Source: UBA4416 sp040389965 | Lineage (GTDB): Bacteria; Bacteroidota; Bacteroidia; B-17B0; Aurantibacillaceae | Direction of reading: 5' to 3' | Assembly (NCBI GenBank): GCA_040389965.1 | Contig: JAZJZF010000064.1 | Coordinates: 69,677-133,676, forward strand | Length of the DNA stretch: 64,000 nt | Part shown: piece after piece, positions 8,217-16,207 of the stretch | Position numbering within the stretch: the stretch's first letter is position 1 | How the letters are laid out: each line of letters opens with the position of its first letter | The notes under the pieces: generated by a model | The model's input: the letters and a program-made list of their open reading frames with translations, nothing else | The model's database searches: none | What the model was told of the DNA's origin: nothing | Position numbers and translations under genes: made by a program

Positions 8217-9686
8217 ATGCGCTACGTATTTACAACTCTGGTAACCTTATCTGTTCTTGCCCTCGCAATGATCAGTTCCTGTACTAAAGATGCTCTACCG
8301 ATCAATTTTGGGAATTATCCGGCCGACGTAGGAAAAATCATAGCCAACAAATGCGCTCTTTCAGGCTGCCATAACACAGCCAGCGCCGGCGGTTCAGCCG
8401 ATTTGGATCTTAGCAGCTTTGCATCTTTATTTAAAGGCTCTACAAACGGATCGCCCGTTATTCCTTACCGTAGCGATTTTTCATCCCTATGCTATTTTAT
8501 TAACACCTACGACGAATTTGGCCCTAAGAACGCTCCTACCATGCCGCTTAATGCAACTTCCTTAAGCAAAGAAGATGTAAAAACGATAAAAGACTGGATA
8601 GATAACGGCGCACCCGACATAAAAGGCAACATTATGTGGGCCGATAATCCTAACCGAAAAAAATATTATGTCCTTAACCAGGGCTGCGACGTGGTAACCG
8701 TATTCGATACAAAAACACAATTGCCAATACGCTATATCAATGTTGGTAATATTTCAGGAGTTGCCGAAAGTCCGCACATGCTAAGGGTTTCGCATGATAG
8801 TAAATACTGGTACGTTATTTTTGTAGCTAATAATATCCTTCAAAAATTCAGAGCTTCCGACGACGTTATGGTTGGCGAAGTTGATCTCGGAAAAGCCGGC
8901 GGTACCATGGCTTACAATAACTGGAATACCTTAACCATAACCAACGACGATAAAAAAGCGTATATCACCTCCTGGCAGGCAAACAGCCGTATAGCAGCCG
9001 TTGACCTTGAGAATATGAGGCTTCTGCATAACTACGGTGGCTTTACCGATGCTCATGGAACGGCACTTAACCCAACAAACGACACTTTGTATATTACCAA
9101 ACAGTCGGGCAACTATATTTACAAAATAGATACAGGCTTTAGTTCCATTAATACGGTAGTGCTGGATGTACCCGGAGCAGCCACCAATGGAGCTCCCGGA
9201 ATAATGGATCCACACGAAATTATTTTTTCGCCCGACGGTAGCCGCTATTTTGTGTCCTGCCAGGCCTCAAACGAAATAAGAGTAATGCAAACTATAGGAG
9301 ATGTTTTCCTTAATGCCGTTCCCACCGGAGTGTATCCTGTTGAAATGGTTATTAGTACACAAAGAAATAAACTCTATGTAACCTGTATGGAAGACCCTAA
9401 TTCTAATCCAAAGATTTTAGGTTCCGTATCTGTTATTGATATGAGCACTTATAGCGTCGACAATTATAAAGTAGGCTACGAACCTCATGGTATTGGAATT
9501 GACGAAGTAAATCAGGCACTGATCGTATCGAGTAGAAATGTTTTAAGCAATGGTCCCACGCCACACCACACGGGTGTTTGCGGTAGAAATGGTTTTTTAA
9601 ATTATTTCAACATTAATACGATGCAATTGTTAGGTAAGAAAACCGAAGTAGCAGCCGATCCTTATTCATTAGCTGTAAGGCCATAA
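8217..9686 (+). CDS. Lipoprotein with cytochrome c-like motif and YncE-type beta-propeller
   Basis: 489 residues. The N-terminus is a lipoprotein signal peptide with lipobox ISSC (Cys about residue 22). Residues 35-130 look like a small c-type cytochrome-like domain: a CALSGCH motif (CxxxxCH rather than CxxCH), a Met-containing PTMPL segment and TIKDWIDNGAPD, the typical C-terminal helix of such domains. The rest (about 140-489) is a seven-bladed YncE/40-residue YVTN-like propeller with repeated DPHEIIFSPDGS and MVISTQRNKLYVT blades. Probably sits on the envelope. Haem attachment through a CX4CH motif is inferred only. A TATCTTTA box lies at 8202-8209, 7 nt before the ATG. Directly abuts the next gene (TAA then ATG). 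Confidence 0.8.
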   Translation: MRYVFTTLVTLSVLALAMISSCTKDALPINFGNYPADVGKIIANKCALSGCHNTASAGGSADLDLSSFASLFKGSTNGSPVIPYRSDFSSLCYFINTYDEFGPKNAPTMPLNATSLSKEDVKTIKDWIDNGAPDIKGNIMWADNPNRKKYYVLNQGCDVVTVFDTKTQLPIRYINVGNISGVAESPHMLRVSHDSKYWYVIFVANNILQKFRASDDVMVGEVDLGKAGGTMAYNNWNTLTITNDDKKAYITSWQANSRIAAVDLENMRLLHNYGGFTDAHGTALNPTNDTLYITKQSGNYIYKIDTGFSSINTVVLDVPGAATNGAPGIMDPHEIIFSPDGSRYFVSCQASNEIRVMQTIGDVFLNAVPTGVYPVEMVISTQRNKLYVTCMEDPNSNPKILGSVSVIDMSTYSVDNYKVGYEPHGIGIDEVNQALIVSSRNVLSNGPTPHHTGVCGRNGFLNYFNINTMQLLGKKTEVAADPYSLAVRP

Positions 9687-10097
9687 ATGAAAGAAGAACT
9701 CCGCCATAAATCCATTTTATTATTTGATGGTTATTGTAATTTCTGCAGTTCAACCGTGCAGTTTATTTTTGACCATGAAAAAAACAGCAAGCTTCATTTT
9801 GCTTCTTTGCAATCTGATACAGGCATCGCCCTCTTAAAGCATTACCAGATAGATCCTTTAAAAACAGACAGCCTTGTATTGATTGAAAACGAGCAGGCTT
9901 TTATTAAATCATCGGCGGCATTGCGACTAGCCAAATACCTGAGAAATCTTTACCCTTTATTAGCGGGTTTTATCATTATCCCTCCTTTTTTACGAAATCT
10001 TGTGTATGATTACATTGCAAGGCATCGTTATAAATGGTTTGGTAAATCAGACAGTTGTATGCTTCCTGATAAAGAATTGGCAAAACGCTTTTTATAA
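9687..10097 (+). CDS. DCC family (DUF393) thiol-disulfide oxidoreductase-like protein
   Basis: 136 residues. The N-terminal LLFDGYCNFC motif is the hallmark of the DCC/YuxK family, with a thioredoxin-like CxxC, followed by VQFIFDHE and LHFASLQSD. The C-terminal half has the family pattern with a hydrophobic LLAGFIIIPPFLRNLVYDYIARHRYKWFG-type region that may touch the membrane. Its ATG follows the upstream stop codon with no spacer, so it is probably co-transcribed with the propeller lipoprotein. Redox activity is inferred from the CxxC; no substrate is known. Confidence 0.88.
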   Translation: MKEELRHKSILLFDGYCNFCSSTVQFIFDHEKNSKLHFASLQSDTGIALLKHYQIDPLKTDSLVLIENEQAFIKSSAALRLAKYLRNLYPLLAGFIIIPPFLRNLVYDYIARHRYKWFGKSDSCMLPDKELAKRFL

Positions 10098-10109
10098 TTC
10101 ATTAAATAG

Positions 10110-10117
10110 TAACTTTA
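10110..10117 (+). promoter_or_regulatory. Possible -7 box (TAACTTTA) before pdxJ
   Basis: TAACTTTA matches TAnnTTTG at all but the last base and lies 6 nt before the pdxJ ATG, in a 26-bp spacer. It could give a nearly leaderless transcript; read-through from upstream is equally possible. Confidence 0.25.
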
Positions 10118-10123
10118 CAGGCT

Positions 10124-10840
10124 ATGACAAAGCTTTCTGTTAACATCAATAAAATTGCCACTATCCGAAATTCGAGAGGAGGCAATACTCCCAATTTATT
10201 AAAAGTGGCACAGGATGCCGAAAGGTTTGGTGCACAAGGCATAACCGTACATCCAAGGCCCGATGAAAGACATATTCGCTATCAGGATGTATACGATTTG
10301 AAACCTCTTGTAAAAACAGAATTCAATATTGAAGGCAATCCTAAGATTCAAAAATTTGTGGATCTGGTAATGGATACTAAACCTACACAAGTTACGCTGG
10401 TACCCGATGGCGATAATCAATTAACCTCCGATCATGGTTGGGATACGATTGCCAATAAAGCCTATCTGATCGATATCATTACACAGTTTAAACAGGCAGG
10501 CATACGCACTTCTATTTTTGTGGATGCCGATCTTAAAATGGTGGAAGGCGCTAAGGCAACGGGCGCCGACAGAATTGAATTGTATACCGAGGAATATGCA
10601 AGGCTTTATACTACTCAAAAAGAAACCGTTATAAAACCATTTTCAGAAGCAGCAAAACTGGCCAATAAATTGGGCCTTGGAGTAAACGCCGGACATGACC
10701 TGAGCCTTGAGAATTTAGCATACTTTAAAAACAATGTAGAGAACTTGCTGGAGGTTTCTATAGGCCATGCACTGATCAGCGATGCTTTATACTATGGATT
10801 AGAAAACACGATTCAGCTTTATTTAAGACAGCTGAAATAA
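10124..10840 (+). CDS. pdxJ: Pyridoxine 5'-phosphate synthase
   Basis: 238-residue TIM barrel of the DXP-dependent vitamin B6 pathway; condenses 1-deoxyxylulose 5-phosphate with 3-amino-2-oxopropyl phosphate. Family motifs visible: LSVNINKIATIRNSRG at the N-terminus, GAQGITVHPRPDERHI, the TLVPD segment, SIFVDAD, ADRIELYTEEYA, and the C-terminal GVNAGHDLSLENL and EVSIGHALISDAL phosphate-binding parts. Length is normal. It ends 3 bp from the convergent lipoprotein gene, with no visible terminator between. Supplies cofactor for PLP enzymes such as the class V aminotransferase at 851. Confidence 0.97.
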   Translation: MTKLSVNINKIATIRNSRGGNTPNLLKVAQDAERFGAQGITVHPRPDERHIRYQDVYDLKPLVKTEFNIEGNPKIQKFVDLVMDTKPTQVTLVPDGDNQLTSDHGWDTIANKAYLIDIITQFKQAGIRTSIFVDADLKMVEGAKATGADRIELYTEEYARLYTTQKETVIKPFSEAAKLANKLGLGVNAGHDLSLENLAYFKNNVENLLEVSIGHALISDALYYGLENTIQLYLRQLK

Positions 10841-10843
10841 ATT

Positions 10844-11257
10844 TCAGGGTACCTGTTTTTTGCCGTAGTAATACACTGAAACAGGATTACTAATACGCAT
10901 AAACAGATAAATGCTATCACCCGCATAAAATCTAACAGAGGGGCATGGGCCGATGGAACAGGAAGGGTTATAAAAATTAACTCCTTTTGGGGCGCTGATA
11001 TCAAGGGCATTCGAACCAATATTTAAATGGTAGGCATTACCCTCTAATCTGGAAACTCCAATAAAAACAGGACCCGTAGTATCAATCAGTTGAATCATAT
11101 GGTTTGCTGTGTCGAAAGACATAGAATGAGTAACTTTTATGCATTCATAATTCCCTGCAAAGTTATTTTTAGCGTCATATATTTCTACGTCTTTTTTGCA
11201 TGCAAAAAGCACTGTTGCTGCAAACATTACAATATAACTGAACTGTTTTAAAGCCAT
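10844..11257 (-). CDS. Small hypothetical lipoprotein
   Basis: About 137 residues from ATG at 11257 (the frame opens one codon earlier with TTG). The signal peptide ends in a lipobox LFAC followed by KKD, typical for Bacteroidota surface or periplasmic lipoproteins. The mature part is beta-rich with FAGNYECIKV near its start, similar in layout to small lipocalin-like lipoproteins, and a CSIGPCPSV Cys pair. No family could be named. The upstream gene's stop codon at 11261-11263 is just ahead of this start, so the two form an operon. Confidence 0.7.
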   Translation of the reverse strand: MALKQFSYIVMFAATVLFACKKDVEIYDAKNNFAGNYECIKVTHSMSFDTANHMIQLIDTTGPVFIGVSRLEGNAYHLNIGSNALDISAPKGVNFYNPSCSIGPCPSVRFYAGDSIYLFMRISNPVSVYYYGKKQVP

Positions 11258-11260
11258 CAA

Positions 11261-12280
11261 TTATTTCAGGCTTATCTTAACGGTATAAGAGCCTGTATTA
11301 GCCGCATTATAAACCGTTTCGTAAATGGAAACAAACAACATACCCGATGTTTTGGCAGTACCATTATACTTTGCTCCTGCTTTTAATACATCATAACTGG
11401 TTTCACCGATCTTATACACCACATTCCCATAAGATGGATAAGTAACAGCACCTGCATAATCATCGTTGGTTGATACCGCCGGGTAAGGTGTACCGGTACT
11501 TGATACATAAGAACCGTCGGGCTTATATTTTTGATTGCTTAAACTGGCCAACGTTACTTCGCCACTCGCTGTGATCAAAAATTTTTGTCCCTGCTTTAAA
11601 GTAATACCGGTTTTTAACCAGCCACCCTGTTGGTTTCCGCTAATGTTTTTATTTGCCAGTAATTTTAATACGATCTCATTGCCATTGCCAGGTTCTGAAT
11701 AAGACACATCCATAGTTTTGATCTTTTCTTTAGGAATCGATAAATTACCATATTCCGTTTTCACATCCAACTTGGCAAACTCATACATTCCGCCCATGGT
11801 ATATTCGTTATCAATTGTAATGACATCATTTATTTTAGACACATCGTCAATGCTAAAACTGTTCTTAATTTCCATCAACGCATTATCAATGGTATATTCT
11901 CCGGTAATTTCATTTTCCTGGCTATTCTTAGGATCGTCCTGAAAATCATTAATAGCTGAAATGGCCTTAGTACCAAGCTTTACAAGATCGGCATAGGCCC
12001 CCTTTTTAGTTTCATCGCTCCCATTGGTATTTAAGATCTTTAAACTCTGCTGTGCTTTATCACTTACCGTTTTGTCTTTTCCCAAACCTACTACAATGGT
12101 GCTTACATGTTGTATAGGGATTGTCAGCTGTCCGTAATCGGTTCTTAAAACAACGTCGGCCATAGCGGTGGTGCCCGAAATAGAGCTCCCATCCCTTAAA
12201 TTTAATTTAACCTCTACTGTTTTTTGTGAAAAAACAAGCGTTGAGAGGAAAAGGCAGGAAAGTATGATTCTGGTTTTCAT
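11261..12280 (-). CDS. Secreted protein with C-terminal LecA (PA-IL)-like domain
   Basis: 339 residues with a signal peptide (ending VFSQ). Residues 20-200 hold two copies of a beta-rich motif, DYGQLTIPIQHVSTI and EYGNLSIPKEKIKTM, each after an SGTT/GGMYEF-type segment, separated by a helical stretch. Residues about 215-339 resemble the galactophilic lectin PA-IL fold: GWLKTGITLKQGQKF, a PDG segment, Pro/Tyr-rich NVVYKIG and the final GSYTVKI. Calcium and sugar ligands of PA-IL were not all confirmed, so sugar binding is inferred. First gene of a two-gene minus-strand operon with the lipoprotein. Confidence 0.65.
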   Translation of the reverse strand: MKTRIILSCLFLSTLVFSQKTVEVKLNLRDGSSISGTTAMADVVLRTDYGQLTIPIQHVSTIVVGLGKDKTVSDKAQQSLKILNTNGSDETKKGAYADLVKLGTKAISAINDFQDDPKNSQENEITGEYTIDNALMEIKNSFSIDDVSKINDVITIDNEYTMGGMYEFAKLDVKTEYGNLSIPKEKIKTMDVSYSEPGNGNEIVLKLLANKNISGNQQGGWLKTGITLKQGQKFLITASGEVTLASLSNQKYKPDGSYVSSTGTPYPAVSTNDDYAGAVTYPSYGNVVYKIGETSYDVLKAGAKYNGTAKTSGMLFVSIYETVYNAANTGSYTVKISLK

Positions 12281-12362
12281 ATGTAGATGTTATTGTTTTT
12301 TAAGCTCATATAGTATAGTCATGTGTAAGATTTTGGTGTAAAATTAACGGCCTCACTAAACT

Positions 12363-12395
12363 AAAAAAGCCTCTACTAAATTAGTAAAGGCTTTT
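12363..12395 (-). terminator. Intrinsic terminator of the M43 metalloprotease gene
   Basis: Read on the minus strand, AAAAGCCTTTACTAA / TTAGTAGAGGCTTTT forms a hairpin of about 13 pairs with one mismatch, followed by TTTTTT. It lies 18 bp past the metalloprotease stop codon. A closely similar hairpin follows the gene at 42682. Confidence 0.75.
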
Positions 12396-12412
12396 GAAAA
12401 CAAAAAGATATT

Positions 12413-13756
12413 TTATTGTAATATAATGCGTTTAGAAATCAAACCCGATTTAGATTTTAGAGTTAAAAAGTAAACACCTGCCGGTTGGTCTGAAAGATCC
12501 ATTTTAATAGTTCCTCCGTTCGATTGGCTTTGTTTGATCTCTTTTACAGTCTGCCCCAATGTATTAATCACTGATAAAGTAAGGTCCTGAGCGTTTAACA
12601 GATCAACCTTAACATTAAATTCACCATGAGCAGGATTAGGAAACACGCTTACTTCAATGTCTGAAATATTCTCTTTAATGCCAACCGTGGTGCAAACCGT
12701 TGAAGTAGCTAAAGATGTTCTTCTCACACAATTTGCCATAACTGCCTGCATACGCGCTTTTTGGCCTGCCGTAAACATAACCATGCATTTATCATCACTG
12801 TAATCCATATAATTCTGGTAATTAACCCCCGGAGAGGTTGCTGAACAGCCATCTGTTCTTACAGCACCGGCCGTAGAAGGGCAAGTACCATTTTCACTTC
12901 CCTGGTTGGGAGTATCGGCTACATAATCCGTTCCACTGCAAGAACCTCCATCATCGCCCCAGATATGCCAAAGCCCAAACCAGTGGCCTGATTCGTGAGT
13001 AAGCGTTCTTCCCTTATTATAAGGAGCTGTCGCTGTTCCTGTATTGCCGGTATAACGGTAGTCGATAGTAACACCATCTGTACTGGCACTGCCACCCTGA
13101 CCCACCATATCCGTTACCGGTGTAGTACCCGACGGAATGGTTGGAAATTGAGAATAACCCAGTGTTCCTGCATCGGCTCCACCGAACTCAAGTACCCATA
13201 CATTAAAATATTTTGTAGGATCCCAGATGGTTGCCGGCTTAACAGTTGCTTCAATATAAGACATGGCATAAGGCAAGGCATTCCAGCCTTTTGTGGTAAC
13301 GTTAATCCTGTCGATACCGGGCTCTGTCATTGCATTTCCGGATGGATCGACCTTGGCTGCACAAAAATTAATTTCAATATCGGCAGCAGAAGCTGTAAAT
13401 GTTGGTTGCGTCACATAAGTTGCAAAATCAGTATTTAATTTTCTGTAATCGTTATTAAGAATAGTGATTTGCGAATTTACCTGAGTTTGACTGATATTCC
13501 TTGCAGGAGTAAGCGTACCTGAGTGAACGATATGAAACACAATAGGAATCGTATAAGCAGTTGCTGTTTTTTTGACATTGGCAAACTGCTTGTCTTTTTG
13601 AATTGTAGCCTCCATCCACTGCTCAAATTCAGCGTTTTGCGCTGCGTTATAGTTTACTGTTCCGCATTTTCTTACAGGGGCTGTTTCTGTTACATTTTGA
13701 GCATGGATACCCAAACATATAAAAGAAAGCATCAGAGGTGTAAATAATTGTTTCAT
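12413..13756 (-). CDS. Secreted M43 (pappalysin/cytophagalysin) zinc metalloprotease with T9SS type A sorting domain
   Basis: 447 residues. A signal peptide ends at HAQ (residue 20). The metzincin zinc motif is HESGHWFGLWH (His254, Glu255, His258, His264), and the Met-turn lies in NYMDYSDDKCM about 60 residues later, as expected for pappalysin-type peptidases. The last 80 residues are a type IX secretion C-terminal domain: VFPNPAHGEF, LTLSVINTLGQ, and a final GVYFLTLKSKSGLISKRIIL pattern. It is therefore probably exported by T9SS and anchored or released at the cell surface, where it would degrade external protein. Single gene with its own terminator, divergent from the response regulator at 13909. 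Confidence 0.93.
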   Translation of the reverse strand: MKQLFTPLMLSFICLGIHAQNVTETAPVRKCGTVNYNAAQNAEFEQWMEATIQKDKQFANVKKTATAYTIPIVFHIVHSGTLTPARNISQTQVNSQITILNNDYRKLNTDFATYVTQPTFTASAADIEINFCAAKVDPSGNAMTEPGIDRINVTTKGWNALPYAMSYIEATVKPATIWDPTKYFNVWVLEFGGADAGTLGYSQFPTIPSGTTPVTDMVGQGGSASTDGVTIDYRYTGNTGTATAPYNKGRTLTHESGHWFGLWHIWGDDGGSCSGTDYVADTPNQGSENGTCPSTAGAVRTDGCSATSPGVNYQNYMDYSDDKCMVMFTAGQKARMQAVMANCVRRTSLATSTVCTTVGIKENISDIEVSVFPNPAHGEFNVKVDLLNAQDLTLSVINTLGQTVKEIKQSQSNGGTIKMDLSDQPAGVYFLTLKSKSGLISKRIILQ

Positions 13757-13894
13757 ATAAATTAATTTAAGTTCCGTAATGTTTAATAGAAATTTGTGAA
13801 AGCAAATTGCTCATAAACGGGAGAGATTATACATAATTACATTTTTTGTGCGACAAATTCAAGGCCAATATTACTTTTTGAGGTAAAAAATAGA

Positions 13895-13902
13895 TAATTT
13901 TG
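13895..13902 (+). promoter_or_regulatory. TAnnTTTG -7 promoter box, leaderless-type
   Basis: TAATTTTG matches the Bacteroidota -7 consensus and ends 6 nt before the ATG at 13909. No clear -33 TTTG at 19-21 nt. Confidence 0.4.
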
Positions 13903-13908
13903 GGCAAA

Positions 13909-14595
13909 ATGACATTCAAAATATTAATAATTGAAGATGAATTGAGTTTACAGGAAACCCTGAAACTGAATCTGGAACTCGAGGGTTACCGCGTAGAAAC
14001 ACTTTCAACAGGATTAAATGCCATGGCTCACATCCGCACCTCGGCTCCTGACCTGATATTGCTAGATATTATGTTACCCGTTTTAAGCGGAACAGAAATT
14101 TATCGCGAGTTAAAAAAACTAAATAGTACCATACCCGTTATTTTTTTAACGGCAAAAAATGACGTAAAGGATAAGATTGAAGGACTAAAGCTTGGTGCCG
14201 ACGATTATATTACCAAGCCTTTTGATCTGGAAGAACTTTTATTGAGAGTAAATATTGTATTAAAACGTAATAAAAGCAATGCCGTAAGCGATGTATTTAC
14301 GTTTGACAATTGCGAAATAAATTTTTCTACGTTTCTGGTAAAAACAATTTCGGGAGAAGTTGAAACCCTCTCTAAACGGGAAATCGCGCTTTTAAGATTA
14401 CTGGTAGACAACTTAAATAATGTAGTTTCCAGAGATGAGATTTTAGAAAAAATATGGACTAAAGATGAAAATCCCTCCTCGAGAACCATTGATAATTTTA
14501 TTTTAAATTTCAGAAAATTATTTGAGTTAAACCCAAAAGAACCTAAGTATTTTCAATCGATACGGGGTGTAGGCTATAAATTAGTTGTTGGGTAA
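13909..14595 (+). CDS. OmpR/PhoB-family response regulator (orphan)
   Basis: 228 residues from ATG 13909; a TTG three codons earlier is part of the promoter box. Receiver domain: IIEDE acidic pocket, phospho-acceptor Asp53 in DLILLDIMLP, Thr in FLTAKND, and Lys in YITKPF. The C-terminal winged-helix DNA-binding domain has LSKREIALLRLLV and the ending SIRGVGYKLV. No histidine kinase gene is adjacent on either side, so its partner lies elsewhere. Divergent from the metalloprotease gene across 152 bp, which makes that gene a possible but unproven target. Confidence 0.92.
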   Translation: MTFKILIIEDELSLQETLKLNLELEGYRVETLSTGLNAMAHIRTSAPDLILLDIMLPVLSGTEIYRELKKLNSTIPVIFLTAKNDVKDKIEGLKLGADDYITKPFDLEELLLRVNIVLKRNKSNAVSDVFTFDNCEINFSTFLVKTISGEVETLSKREIALLRLLVDNLNNVVSRDEILEKIWTKDENPSSRTIDNFILNFRKLFELNPKEPKYFQSIRGVGYKLVVG

Positions 14596-14626
14596 CAGAG
14601 CATTAAAAACGGAAGCAGTATTTCAT

Positions 14627-14845
14627 TTAGTCCTTTATTTTTTCAAATCGCTTTACCTCTGCTCCTTCCACAATAAGCATTTCAGTAAACATACTTAAAG
14701 GCCTTACCCATAAATTTTCTCCTTCTTGTTGATAAGTAGCTTTATAAACCACCAATTCCTCTAAAGTTTCGCTATGCCTGGCTGTACCAATAACCTCATA
14801 TAGTTTGCCTTTGTAATGCTTATATAAACCTTTTTCCAAACTCAT
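14627..14845 (-). CDS. DUF1653 family small protein
   Basis: 72 residues. The family pattern is clear: GLYKHYKGKLYEVIGTARHSETLEELVVYKALY-like beta strands, then LWVRPLSMFTEML and a charged tail. Cytoplasmic, no signal peptide. Function of the family is unknown; it is widespread as a small stand-alone protein. Lies 11 bp downstream of the GNAT gene on the same strand, so probably cotranscribed. Confidence 0.88.
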   Translation of the reverse strand: MSLEKGLYKHYKGKLYEVIGTARHSETLEELVVYKATYQQEGENLWVRPLSMFTEMLIVEGAEVKRFEKIKD

Positions 14846-14856
14846 TTCTATATTTT

Positions 14857-15390
14857 TTAATCGGTCGATAAAATGGCGTATCCATAATTATCAGACCAGC
14901 CTGATTTTAACGGCAAAAGCTGCCTTGTATGCGCTTCTCTTAACATTCCTGCTTTTTCCATGACCTTAACAGAACCAATATTTGCCACGGCACAACCCGC
15001 TTCAATTCTATGAAGTTTTAAATCCATAAATCCAAAATCAATTACTTTTTTTAATGCTTCAGTACCATAGCCTTTGTTCCAGAAATTATAATGAAATTTA
15101 AACCACACTTCCGCATTTTTATATTTTTCTCTTCCTACATTAATTCCAATCAATCCCATAAATTGCACGGGATCATCTTTTAATTCAATCACAAAAACAA
15201 ATTTTTGGCGAGGTGTGCTATTATTTTCTAAGATCCACTTTTCGCATAGTGCTCTTGTCTCTTCTATATTTTCCGGAATACCAAGCGTATTGAAACGGTC
15301 TGTTTCTTCTAAACAATGCAATTCATGCACAGCCTCTATATCTGCTTCTGTAAGCAGTCTTAAGATTAATCTCTCTGTTAGTAATTGCAT
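14857..15390 (-). CDS. GNAT-family N-acetyltransferase (RimJ/RimL type)
   Basis: 177 residues. N-terminal LLTERLILRLLTEAD is the RimJ/RimL-like opening; the acetyl-CoA binding region is seen in FWNKGYGTEALKKVIDFGF (a QxxGxG/A-like loop with NKGYGTEA), and the late VANIGSVKVMEKAGM motif is typical of this subfamily (N..S..V.EK.GF). Length is normal. It would transfer an acetyl group to an amine, possibly a protein N-terminus or antibiotic; the substrate cannot be told. Followed by DUF1653. Confidence 0.9.
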   Translation of the reverse strand: MQLLTERLILRLLTEADIEAVHELHCLEETDRFNTLGIPENIEETRALCEKWILENNSTPRQKFVFVIELKDDPVQFMGLIGINVGREKYKNAEVWFKFHYNFWNKGYGTEALKKVIDFGFMDLKLHRIEAGCAVANIGSVKVMEKAGMLREAHTRQLLPLKSGWSDNYGYAILSTD

Positions 15391-15431
15391 ACTCTTTAAA
15401 CGTTTAATCCTTTTCTGTTATCAATTTGTTC

Positions 15432-15857
15432 TTAGCTTGTATGGTCTGCCACAATAACCCAGTTGCCGTTTATTTTTTTCCAAAGTAAGGTAAAATGCCC
15501 GCCCGCTGCTTTTTCTTTCTTTAGTTCCCATTTACCAATAACATAAACAGCATTTTCAGAAAGTTGTGTGCACTCAATCAATGTAAATGTTAAGATTCCC
15601 ATTGCTTCCTTTGTAGGGTAACCTTTTATGTAATTATCCAGCGTTTTCTGCCAGCCGTAAGTAATGCCTTTACTGCCTATAAATTTCAGGCTGTCACTTT
15701 TCCAGTAATACTCCATGAAACCTTTAATATTACCCGCGTTCCATGCCTGTTCCTGCACACGCATATTCTCTTTTACACTGTTAATATCGGGGCTTGTCTT
15801 TTGAGCATACAGAACAACAGAACAGCATAAACAAAGCATTAGCAAAAAGGTTTTCAT
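15432..15857 (-). CDS. Secreted SnoaL-like / DUF4440-type (NTF2 fold) protein
   Basis: 141 residues with a signal peptide ending at LYAQ. The mature part starts with a helix containing QEQAWNAGNIKGFMEYY, followed by a strand with the GSKGITYGWQKTLDNY segment and ends GHFTLLWKKINGNWVIVADHTS, the usual SnoaL/DUF4440 NTF2-like ending. Likely a periplasmic small-molecule binding or isomerase-like protein; function unknown. Transcribed away from the SAM riboswitch and metH, sharing the 15858-15926 spacer as its upstream region. Confidence 0.8.
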   Translation of the reverse strand: MKTFLLMLCLCCSVVLYAQKTSPDINSVKENMRVQEQAWNAGNIKGFMEYYWKSDSLKFIGSKGITYGWQKTLDNYIKGYPTKEAMGILTFTLIECTQLSENAVYVIGKWELKKEKAAGGHFTLLWKKINGNWVIVADHTS

Positions 15858-15926
15858 AAGAGTAAAACTTAAAATTGTTAATAAGTGACATAATACATTT
15901 ATCCTATAAAATTACATAAAATGTTA

Positions 15927-15934
15927 TATCTTTG
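15927..15934 (+). promoter_or_regulatory. -7 promoter box for the SAM riboswitch/metH transcript
   Basis: TATCTTTG is an exact TAnnTTTG match, placed 19 nt before the first base of riboswitch P1. This distance puts the transcription start just ahead of the aptamer. No convincing -33 element was found. Confidence 0.55.
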
Positions 15935-15952
15935 TTCCTCGTTCTTTAATAC

Positions 15953-16130
15953 ACTTATTAAGAAAAGCAGAGGGATACGCCCAAAGAAGCTTTACCAACC
16001 CTTGATTAGTTAAAAGTTTGAAAGTTAAAAAGTTTGAAAGTTTAGTAACTTTCTAAACTCATCAACACTTTAAACTTTGTAACTAATGAGAAGGTGGGAA
16101 TTCGTCCCGGTTATACCGGGAAAAATAAGT
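15953..16130 (+). promoter_or_regulatory. SAM-I (S-box) riboswitch aptamer with an enlarged P3
   Basis: P1 is ACTTATT (15953-15959) pairing with AATAAGT (16124-16130). P2 is AAAGC / GCTTT around the kink-turn-like AGAGGGATACGCCCAAAGAA, followed by the conserved ACCAACC. After P3 come GGTGGGAATTC and P4, CCCGG-TTATA-CCGGG (16106-16120). The core agrees with SAM-I and the gene downstream is metH. P3 is unusually long: 16001-16093, closed by CTT/AAG and TTAGTTA/TAACTAA, with an AT-rich interior containing the repeat AAGTTTGAAAGTT twice. Confidence 0.88.
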
Positions 16131-16163
16131 AGAATAGATTTTATTATAACAACACAAACATAT

Positions 16164-16200
16164 AAATCTCTTCTGCAATTGCGGGAGAGATTTTTTTATT
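16164..16200 (+). terminator. Riboswitch expression platform: intrinsic terminator
   Basis: AAATCTCTTCTGC / GCGGGAGAGATTT form a 13-pair hairpin (three G-U pairs) with an AATT loop (16164-16193), followed by TTTTATTTTG. It ends just before the metH start, so ligand-bound aptamer would be expected to end transcription ahead of metH. An antiterminator partner between 16131 and 16163 was not worked out. Confidence 0.85.
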
Positions 16201-16207
16201 TTGATAT

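Noticed and set aside
12995..13438. 147-codon plus-strand frame inside the metalloprotease gene
   Set aside because: Antisense shadow of a well-conserved protease domain; Cys-rich nonsense composition and no family pattern.
16011..16050. AAGTTTGAAAGTT direct repeats as a CRISPR-like or protein-binding array
   Set aside because: Only two units with no spacers, inside the P3 arm of the riboswitch where they form helices.
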